Below are positions 35,474 through 41,315 of a stretch of DNA of 41,315 nucleotides, in pieces. The stretch is taken from the NCBI GenBank assembly GCA_903904685.1, contig CAIVDS010000095.1, positions 1-41,315 on the forward strand, written 5' to 3'. The DNA is from an uncultured Verrucomicrobiota bacterium (GTDB lineage Bacteria; Verrucomicrobiota; Verrucomicrobiia; Opitutales; Opitutaceae). Every line of letters begins with the position of its first letter. Within the stretch, counting starts at the first letter, position 1. Position numbers and translations under genes: made by a program. The notes under the pieces were generated by a model. The model saw only the letters and a list, made by a program, of their open reading frames with translations, made no database searches and was not told the DNA's origin.

Positions 35474-36241
35474 ATGATGACCCTCCACGAAAAAGTCCTT
35501 GAATGGTTTTACCCCGGCATTGTTCGTCTCGGACTCTCGCCCTACGACGGCACCCATGCGTTTTATATGCACATGAACGCGCTTTTGCCCGAGGGTGCGG
35601 TTCTCCTCGATTACGGGGCCGGTCGCGGCACCACCATCACGATCAAAGACCCCTGGCAGCAGGCCATGCGGTGTTCCAGGCCCAAAGTCATCCGGCGCAT
35701 CGGCTGCGACGTCGATCCGGTCGTGCTGGGAAACCCGCACCTTGACGAGGCGCATGTGCTGACCGCCGCCAACGGTTACCGCCTGCCCCTGGCCGACGCC
35801 TCGGTGGATGCCGTGATCATGGACTGGGTGGTGGAGCACCTGCCCGATCCTGAGGCCTCGTTCGCCGACGTCCATCGCGTTCTCCGTCCCGGCGGCCTCC
35901 TCTGTCTTCGCACCGGAAACCGCTTTCATTATTCCTACCTGATCGCGGCCCTGGTAAACGGCACGGCCTTGGAGAAAAAACTGCTCCGCCGCGCCCAAGC
36001 CGATCGGGCCGCGCATGACGTGTTTCCAAAACTGTATCGCGCCAACAGCCGCTGGAGCCTGCGCCGCCATCTCCGCTCGGCCGGGTTTGCGGCGCCGGTG
36101 CTGATCGGTTGGGAACCGGAGGCGGGTTATCTCAACATCAACGCCTTTACCACCCTCTGCGGCGGCGTTTACCACCGCCTGGCCCTGATCGGGCTTTTGC
36201 CCCGCGCCACCTGGATGGTGTTTGCGATCAAGGCGAAGTAG
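35474..36241 (+). CDS. Class I SAM-dependent methyltransferase
   Basis: The 255-residue protein has the Rossmann-type methyltransferase core: VLLDYGAGRGTTITI (motif I), RRIGCDVDP (motif II), LADASVDAVIMDWVVEHLPDP (motif IV) and HRVLRPGGLLCLRTGN. A C-terminal hydrophobic stretch near 225-245 may contact the membrane. The context suggests methylation of a polysaccharide sugar or chain end, but the substrate cannot be told. Two adjacent ATG codons (35474, 35477) are possible starts. It is isolated on both sides by repeat-filled gaps. Confidence 0.85.
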   Translation: MMTLHEKVLEWFYPGIVRLGLSPYDGTHAFYMHMNALLPEGAVLLDYGAGRGTTITIKDPWQQAMRCSRPKVIRRIGCDVDPVVLGNPHLDEAHVLTAANGYRLPLADASVDAVIMDWVVEHLPDPEASFADVHRVLRPGGLLCLRTGNRFHYSYLIAALVNGTALEKKLLRRAQADRAAHDVFPKLYRANSRWSLRRHLRSAGFAAPVLIGWEPEAGYLNINAFTTLCGGVYHRLALIGLLPRATWMVFAIKAK

Positions 36242-36265
36242 CCACTAGCCGTGCGGAAGGAATCA

Positions 36266-36290
36266 GTGGACGGTCAGACGGTGGACGGTT
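36266..36290 (+). repeat. Three-word arm with GTGGACGGT words
   Basis: GTGGACGG, TCAGACGG and TGGACGGTT follow each other at 8-base spacing. No inverted partner is visible, so this is a solitary arm or remnant. It opens the 360-base gene-free gap 36242-36601. Between it and 36414 the gap also holds decayed CACGAAT/CACGGAT words (about 36339-36395). Confidence 0.5.
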
Positions 36291-36413
36291 GGCGTTACGG
36301 GAAACCTGAAGCCAGAACCATATAGAATACAATCCTCACCACGAATTGGCAGATTGTCACTTCGCTCGAAACACGAATCTGCACGGATCCCGATAACTTG
36401 AATCGATCCTTGC

Positions 36414-36480
36414 ACAGGAGGGAAAAGAGGTAACGGAGGATGGCACTATTACGTTCTCCGTTCTCTCTGTTAACTCCTGT
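36414..36480 (+). repeat. Word-repeat hairpin of the GAGG type
   Basis: The left arm is three 9-base words, ACAGGAGGG, AAAAGAGGT and AACGGAGGA. The right arm at 36454-36480 is complementary at 21 of 27 positions, with a 13-base loop. The arm length and degree of match equal those of the other families although the sequence is unrelated. Confidence 0.72.
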
Positions 36481-36518
36481 AAAAATGATTGTTCTCAGTG
36501 GTTCGTTTCCGGATTTTT

Positions 36519-36589
36519 CACACGAAGCCACGAAGACAAGAAGTTTTCCACTTGAACTAGCCACTTGAACTGAAGCGTGCTTCGCACGC
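36519..36589 (+). repeat. CACGAAG-word arm followed by CACTTGAAC words and a mini-hairpin
   Basis: CACACGAAGC, CACGAAGA and CAAGAAG form a three-word arm. CCACTTGAACT occurs next, then GCCACTTGAACTGAAGCG. A perfect 6-bp hairpin (GCGTGC/GCACGC, loop TTC; 36575-36589) ends the stretch 12 bases before the next start codon. Confidence 0.6.
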
Positions 36590-36601
36590 AGCGTGCCCTC
36601 C

Positions 36602-37138
36602 ATGGAAAAGATTCCTACTCCTTTTGCCGGTGCCTTTCTCGTGCGCCCTCCGCTTTTCACCGATGCGCGCGGCGGCTTCGTGAAGACTTTTCATCGAGAC
36701 CGGTTTCGCGAGTTTGGCGTCGAGCCGGTTTTTACCGAAGAGTTCTACTCCACGTCAGCCAAGGACGTAATCAGGGGCATGCATTTTCAAATGCCTCCCG
36801 CCGACCATGACAAATACGTGTGCTGCCTTGTCGGAGAGGTGCGCGATGTGATCCTTGACCTGCGCGGGGCGAGCCCGACCTATGGGCAACATTTCGCGGT
36901 CGAGTTGAGTTCGGAGAACAGGCTCGGGTTGTATATTCCTTCAGGCTTCGCGCATGGATTCCTGTCGCTCAACGACGGCTCGTTGATGCTCTACAAGACC
37001 ACCACGGTTCATGCCCCCGCCTGCGATGCCGGCATCCGGTGGAATAGTTTCGGCTGCGATTGGGGTGTAGCCGCTCCCATCGTTTCGGCGCGGGATGCCG
37101 CCTTTCCTACGCTGGCCGAGTTCGCTTCTCCTTTTTAG
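36602..37138 (+). CDS. RmlC-like NDP-4-keto-sugar 3,5- or 5-epimerase
   Basis: The 178-residue cupin-fold protein matches dTDP-4-dehydrorhamnose 3,5-epimerases: DARGGFVKTFH, IRGMHFQMP with the catalytic histidine, GEVRDVILDLRGASPTYG, YIPSGFAHGFLSL and LYKTTTVHAP. The tyrosine in LYKTT is kept. The usual tyrosine pair after TT/TN (NYY) reads TVH, which may mean a different nucleotide partner. Given rfbF-G-H, a CDP-sugar 5-epimerase as in ascarylose synthesis (AscE-like) is a reasonable alternative to rhamnose synthesis; rmlA, rmlB and rmlD are not present. The ATG at 36602 is chosen; a GTG at 36593 lies beside the mini-hairpin. Confidence 0.85.
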   Translation: MEKIPTPFAGAFLVRPPLFTDARGGFVKTFHRDRFREFGVEPVFTEEFYSTSAKDVIRGMHFQMPPADHDKYVCCLVGEVRDVILDLRGASPTYGQHFAVELSSENRLGLYIPSGFAHGFLSLNDGSLMLYKTTTVHAPACDAGIRWNSFGCDWGVAAPIVSARDAAFPTLAEFASPF

Positions 37139-37151
37139 ACGACCCGATCCT

Positions 37152-38012
37152 ATGAAGATTTTCCTTACCGGAGGGACCGGCTTTATTGGTTCTCATTTTG
37201 TGAATGAGGCTTTGGCCGCTGGCGCAGAGGTTGTGGCGTTGCGGCGTTCGCCCGCTTCACAACCCAGGATTGTTCTCAATGCCGAACCGCAGTGGCTGGA
37301 CTGCGCGCTCGACGAAGTGAATGAAAAATCCCTGTGCGGATGTGATGTCATTGTTCATCTTGCGGCCCACACCCCCAATGTTCCCTACGACACCTTGGAA
37401 AATTGTCTGCGCTGGAACGTGCTGGCTCCGTTGGCTCTTTTCCGAACCGCGATACGGGCGGGCCTTGATCGCTTCGTCGTGGCGGGAAGCTGTTTTGAAT
37501 ACGGCGCGTCAGGTGAGCGTTACGATTTTATCCCGCCAGATGCACCCCTTGAACCGACCCAGACTTATCCTGCGTCAAAAGCTGCGGCTTCGGTGGTATT
37601 CGGCCAATTTGCACGCGAGCAGAATCTCCGCCTTTCCATCCATCGGATTTTTCAAGTTTTTGGCGAGGGCGAGCAGGCCGGCCGTCTTTGGCCATCGTTG
37701 CGGAGAGCCGCATTGGCCGGCGACGATCTTGACATGACGGCGGCAGAACAAATTCGAGACTTTATACCGGTTGAGACCGTGGCCAAAACCTTGCTTGCGG
37801 CCTGTGCACGTGAGGATGTGAAGTCAGGGGTGCCGCTAGTCGAGAACCTAGGCACGGGTGTGCCGCAAACACTCAAGAATTTTGCAGAGTATTGGTGGCG
37901 ACATTGGAATGCCTGCGGCCAACTAAGATTTGGAGTAAAACCATACCGAAAAGGAGAGGTTATGCGCTTCGTGCCTGCTCTCACCCATGCAGAAGGCACC
38001 GTTAGACAATAA
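37152..38012 (+). CDS. NAD(P)-dependent nucleotide-sugar reductase/epimerase (SDR)
   Basis: The 286-residue extended SDR begins MKIFLTGGTGFIGSHFVNEA and has the active site TYPASKAAA (YxxxK). Its modest length and position after an RmlC-like gene fit the 4-keto reductases that end 3,6-dideoxyhexose pathways (RfbJ abequose synthase or AscF type), but an epimerase is possible. The start at 37152 is fixed by the glycine motif; the frame is open into the previous gene only as a shadow. It follows the RmlC-like gene by 13 bases, so the two work together in all likelihood. Confidence 0.85.
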   Translation: MKIFLTGGTGFIGSHFVNEALAAGAEVVALRRSPASQPRIVLNAEPQWLDCALDEVNEKSLCGCDVIVHLAAHTPNVPYDTLENCLRWNVLAPLALFRTAIRAGLDRFVVAGSCFEYGASGERYDFIPPDAPLEPTQTYPASKAAASVVFGQFAREQNLRLSIHRIFQVFGEGEQAGRLWPSLRRAALAGDDLDMTAAEQIRDFIPVETVAKTLLAACAREDVKSGVPLVENLGTGVPQTLKNFAEYWWRHWNACGQLRFGVKPYRKGEVMRFVPALTHAEGTVRQ

Positions 38013-38029
38013 TAACCTCAAGGATCAAC

Positions 38030-39076
38030 ATGACCGACTTAATTACCATTGGCATTCCGGTTTATGAAAGAAAAGAGTATTTTGAAGAAGCGCTGACTTC
38101 GGCGCTCGATCAAACGGTCAAATGCCCGATTATCGTGGTTGATAACGCATCAAGCCACACTCACTTCCAGGACATGGTGGCCTCGAAAGCCGCCGGCGCG
38201 TCTGCGCCGCTATCCTATGTGAGAAACGAAACCAATATAGGGCTTTTGGGTAACTGGAACCGTTGTGCGGAGCTTGCCCAGACCCCCTTCGTGGTCGTGC
38301 TTTCGGACGATGACACGTTGGACTCGCATTATGTGGAGGAGTTTCTGGCCGCCTTGCGGGAGCACCCCGATCTCGATTTTTACTACACCGCCCTGGAGCG
38401 TTTCGGCCCGGCGTTTCATTACCATGCGCCCCAGGCGATCCGTTTCGGCCTGTTCGACGGCATCGAGGCCGTGCGGGACGCCGCCTTGCACGGCCTGTGC
38501 TGGCCGACCAACTCGACCGCCTACCGCACGGATTTTCTCAGGGCCAACCCATGGCGCAATCCGAGTCCCAAGAGGCATTCCAACGCCGACTGGCTATTAG
38601 CCTACACCTTTGCGGCCGGCCGCAGCTGTTATGGCAACCCCAAGCCCTTGTATAAGCTTAGATCCCATTCGCACAATGCCGGAGGCGTGAGTGTCGCCTA
38701 TACCGTTTTGTCCCGTTCCGAAGTCTATTATCGGATCGGTCTCCAACTGCGGGGCCGGCGGGACAGGCAGGCGGCGCAAGCGGCGTTCGCACAGTCCGCG
38801 CTGGAGGTCGTGAATACGTTCATCCAAGCGCCGGAGGTCTTTCAAAAGGTCGTCCACGCCTCACTTGAGGATGCCGATGAGTTTATCCTTTTCATCGAAC
38901 GCACCTGGGCGCCGCAATCGCCGGCGATCGCCTGCATGATGCACTGGGAAAATCCCGCAGCCAGACGCCTCCTTTGGGTATGCGCACGGATATTCCGTTT
39001 TTTAAGTCGTGTGTGGCCTTCGCCCTTCCGCCGTTTTGCCTTGGGGCGTTTCAAGCCGGAGACGGCCCGCCAATAA
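38030..39076 (+). CDS. Family 2 glycosyltransferase
   Basis: The 348-residue protein has the GT-A signatures LITIGIPVYERKEYFEEALT, IIVVDNASS, the GLLGNWNRC stretch that follows the nucleotide site, and VVLSDDDTLD in the metal-binding place. A basic C-terminal region with aromatic residues (LWVCARIFRFLSRVWPSPFRR) could sit on the membrane. It would transfer a sugar, possibly the dideoxyhexose, during repeat-unit assembly. AAGGA lies six bases before the ATG. It belongs to the run 37152-41315. Confidence 0.9.
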   Translation: MTDLITIGIPVYERKEYFEEALTSALDQTVKCPIIVVDNASSHTHFQDMVASKAAGASAPLSYVRNETNIGLLGNWNRCAELAQTPFVVVLSDDDTLDSHYVEEFLAALREHPDLDFYYTALERFGPAFHYHAPQAIRFGLFDGIEAVRDAALHGLCWPTNSTAYRTDFLRANPWRNPSPKRHSNADWLLAYTFAAGRSCYGNPKPLYKLRSHSHNAGGVSVAYTVLSRSEVYYRIGLQLRGRRDRQAAQAAFAQSALEVVNTFIQAPEVFQKVVHASLEDADEFILFIERTWAPQSPAIACMMHWENPAARRLLWVCARIFRFLSRVWPSPFRRFALGRFKPETARQ

Positions 39077-39107
39077 GCGAGGCCGGACCGGCGGCCATTC
39101 ATTAGCA

Positions 39108-40433
39108 ATGATCAACCCTGTGACAAGCTGGACACGCCAGACTCTGCCCCGCTTATCGCGTTCCGCCTTTCTCCGCCAGCTCACGGGAGTCGCCGCGCTG
39201 CAGGCCGTCCAAATGGTGATTTCGGCGGCCATTGGTTTCATCATTGTCCGGCATCTCACCAAGGAGCAGTATGCCGTGTTCAATCTGTTCAATGTAGGCA
39301 TCGCCACGCTCGCCGGGTTCGCGACCATCGGGGTGGTTTCCGTTTATATCCCCTTTGCCCACCGGGTGGGACCTTCCACGAACCAAATACGGACCACCAC
39401 CCGGCTTTTCCGGACCATCGATTTCCCCTTGCTCGTCCTCGCGGTGATCGTGGGGCTCGTATTCTGGCTGGGATCGGGTTACCGCAACGGCTGGTTGAAC
39501 GCTGCTTTCATCGCCGGCACCGGGCTGGCGCTCCTGGCGGCGGTCAACCAGTATCAATACCGGCATCCGGAGTCGGCCTACAAGGTGATAGGCCAGCCGC
39601 TGCTCCCGTTTACCATTTCCATCGGTTCCGAATTGTTGAGGTTGCTCCTGGTCGTGGCTGTCGTGATCGGGTTATTGCCGTATTTCCCGAAGGCAGGCCC
39701 CACGATGCTCATGGCGGCGATCGCGATCACCTCGTTGCTAAGCCTGTATTGGATTCAGGCGCGTTTCAGACGGCTGCCCTGCGACGGGGGTGGGGAAGGA
39801 ACGGAACCGGCCCGCCGCATTTATTGGAGTCTGCTCAGGCCGCTTCTCTTCCCGGCCTATTTTTATCATTCGTCGCAGTTTCTGCGGGGCTGGTTGATCT
39901 ATCTTATCAGCGGCACGGCGGTCATCGCCGAGGCCGCCGCGCTGGGGCGGCTCATGATGCTTTTCGCGATGATGGACAAGGCGGTCGAGATGGTGATCAT
40001 TCCCAAGCTCGGAGCCATTGCGGAAAGACGGCATTTTCTCCGGACGCTTTCATTCTGCTTTGTGGCGATCGCCTTCATCGCAACCGGCCTGCTGTTGAGC
40101 GCATGGATGTTCCCCAAGCTCTGGCTCTGGCTGTTGGGCGCGCAATATGCCAATTTGAACCAGGCGCTTCTTTGGGCGGTGGCCGCGGCGGGAGTGGAGC
40201 GTCTGTCCGGGTTGCTGCTGTTTGGACAACTGGCCAGGGGCGAGACCCGGAACCAATGGTGGGTGCCGGTGCTGGCCACGGCTGTTTACATCATCTATGC
40301 CATGGTGATCGGGCTTGATACCGCCGAGAAAGCCACGGCAGGACTTTTCATCGGGGCGGTCGTCAATCTCACCGCGCAATTATTCATTCTGATCCGGCGC
40401 ATTCGCATGATGAGGAACGACCATGCAGCCTAA
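39108..40433 (+). CDS. Polysaccharide flippase (Wzx/MOP superfamily)
   Basis: The 441-residue protein is highly hydrophobic, with about 12 membrane segments. It begins with the typical flippase N-terminus FLRQLTGVAALQAVQMVISA followed by VRHLTKEQYAVFNLF, a pattern seen in oligosaccharide-unit translocases. It would flip lipid-linked repeat units to the periplasm. A Wzy polymerase is not evident in the window. The ATG at 39108 is selected because the conserved region starts 20 residues later; an upstream open frame overlaps the preceding gene. It overlaps the next gene by 11 bases. Confidence 0.85.
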   Translation: MINPVTSWTRQTLPRLSRSAFLRQLTGVAALQAVQMVISAAIGFIIVRHLTKEQYAVFNLFNVGIATLAGFATIGVVSVYIPFAHRVGPSTNQIRTTTRLFRTIDFPLLVLAVIVGLVFWLGSGYRNGWLNAAFIAGTGLALLAAVNQYQYRHPESAYKVIGQPLLPFTISIGSELLRLLLVVAVVIGLLPYFPKAGPTMLMAAIAITSLLSLYWIQARFRRLPCDGGGEGTEPARRIYWSLLRPLLFPAYFYHSSQFLRGWLIYLISGTAVIAEAAALGRLMMLFAMMDKAVEMVIIPKLGAIAERRHFLRTLSFCFVAIAFIATGLLLSAWMFPKLWLWLLGAQYANLNQALLWAVAAAGVERLSGLLLFGQLARGETRNQWWVPVLATAVYIIYAMVIGLDTAEKATAGLFIGAVVNLTAQLFILIRRIRMMRNDHAA

Positions 40434-41315
40434 AATCACCTGTTCCATTCTCTGTTATAACTACGGGCGGTTTCTGCCACAGGCGATCGAGAGCTGTCTG
40501 GCGCAGACGGTGGAGCCGTCGCTTTACGAAATCTTGGTGATCGACGACGGCTCCACCGACAATACGCCCGAAGTCTGCGCCCGCTATGGCGACCGCATCC
40601 GGGTGTCGCGCACGTCGAACCAAGGCTTTGCCCGCAGTCTCGCGCGCGGCCTGGAGGAGGCCAGAGGCGAGTATGTCGCCTACCTGGATGCCGACGACTG
40701 GTGGACGCCCGACAAGCTCGCCAAGATCCTGCCCGCGCTGGAACGCGGGGCGCTGGTGGTCATGCACCCGCTGAACGAGGTGGACGAAGCCGGCGCCCCC
40801 TTGGGTAATGTCGGGGCCTGCGGCAATACGAGTTCGATCTGCGTGCATCGCGAGGCGGGGCTTACGCTGCTCCCGGCCACCACGGAGATTTTCTGCCGTC
40901 CGCTGCTCGACGGCGGGCGCGGCGAAGTCGTGGAGGAATGCCTCGGCCATTATCGCATCCACGGCAGGGCGATGACCGACCGCTCGCCGACCAGCCGGCA
41001 CACCGCCTTTTTCGCCAAGACCACGCACCTCACCGCCGACCGTCTGGCTCAACTAGCCAAGGCGCCGCCTTTCTGGCTCGGGTCGTCGCGCCGTCTGGCC
41101 CGCCTGGCGCGCGCCTATCATGCGGAAGGCTGGACGATGGATTTTGAGCGGCATACCGAGCTGGGAGAATTCAAGGCCTACCCTTGGGCCGGAGCGCGCA
41201 TGCACCTCGGCTGGCTGCGGGCCGGCCAATTTCCAACGCGGCGGGCCTGGCGTCTGACGGGCAGGGCGTTCGCGCAGCTTGTCGGGCTTAAGACGCCGCA
41301 GGCCAAACGGGCGGC
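40423..41315 (+). CDS. Family 2 glycosyltransferase (partial, cut by window end)
   Basis: The frame from the ATG at 40423 stays open to the window edge, 297 residues. It starts MQPKITCSILCYNYGRFLPQ and shows EILVIDDGSTDNTPEV and the metal motif YLDADDWWTPDKL, which define a GT2 enzyme. The visible C-terminal part has SSRRLARLARAYH and may be the usual helical end. The start overlaps the flippase gene by 11 bases, so the two are translationally coupled. The acceptor and sugar are unknown. Confidence 0.9.
   Translation, partial: MQPKITCSILCYNYGRFLPQAIESCLAQTVEPSLYEILVIDDGSTDNTPEVCARYGDRIRVSRTSNQGFARSLARGLEEARGEYVAYLDADDWWTPDKLAKILPALERGALVVMHPLNEVDEAGAPLGNVGACGNTSSICVHREAGLTLLPATTEIFCRPLLDGGRGEVVEECLGHYRIHGRAMTDRSPTSRHTAFFAKTTHLTADRLAQLAKAPPFWLGSSRRLARLARAYHAEGWTMDFERHTELGEFKAYPWAGARMHLGWLRAGQFPTRRAWRLTGRAFAQLVGLKTPQAKRA

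Overview
The window is GC-rich (roughly 60-65 % by eye), dense and single-contig. Gene content suggests a Gram-negative-type bacterium of the Verrucomicrobiota, probably Opitutales/Opitutaceae. The grounds are LPS heptose and 3,6-dideoxyhexose genes, a GHL6-type glycoside hydrolase beside an AraC regulator, menaquinone genes, and many starts without a Shine-Dalgarno. This is inference from gene content; no rRNA or tRNA gene is present to test it.

Positions 1-20.4 kb are mostly housekeeping: the 3' end of pyruvate phosphate dikinase, 6-phosphofructokinase, an AraC regulator divergent from a GHL6/GH151-like hydrolase, an NmrA-like oxidoreductase, a truncated PII (GlnB/GlnK) remnant, trpE and glmS on the minus strand, and glgC. 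These are followed by a frameshifted ychF, rpsP-trmD-rplS (rimM is not between them), transketolase, menC-menE with a convergent DHNA-CoA-thioesterase-like gene, and polX. Several strong intrinsic terminators separate the units.

Positions 20.5-41.3 kb form a one-direction surface-polysaccharide cluster. It starts with a GbsR/MarR-type regulator and a fused nucleotidyltransferase/GHMP kinase. Two CDP-paratose/tyvelose-epimerase-like SDRs follow, then glycosyltransferases, the CDP-3,6-dideoxyhexose core (rfbF, rfbG, rfbH), heptose genes (gmhB-like phosphatase, HldE-type kinase, GT9 heptosyltransferase), a methyltransferase, an RmlC-like epimerase with a reductase, a flippase and a glycosyltransferase cut by the window end. 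The E3 reductase expected to partner RfbH is not seen.

The most unusual signal lies inside this cluster (23.4-36.6 kb): a set of small word-repeat elements. Each arm is built from about three copies of a 7-9 nt word, and two arms make an imperfect inverted repeat of about 27-28 nt with 20-22 matches. One element encloses a four-helix-bundle (23S rRNA IVP/S23 family) ORF so tightly that the arms abut start and stop codon. A second four-helix-bundle ORF has its own arms made of a different word. A GxxExxY (PDDEXK_3) ORF sits among CATGAAG-word hairpins. Five ORF-less copies lie in frame inside rfbG and rfbH and explain why those proteins are much longer than their families. Several left ends are directly preceded by a perfect short hairpin. 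I read this as a family of IVS-like elements with non-autonomous in-frame derivatives; the mobility and any RNA processing are inference.
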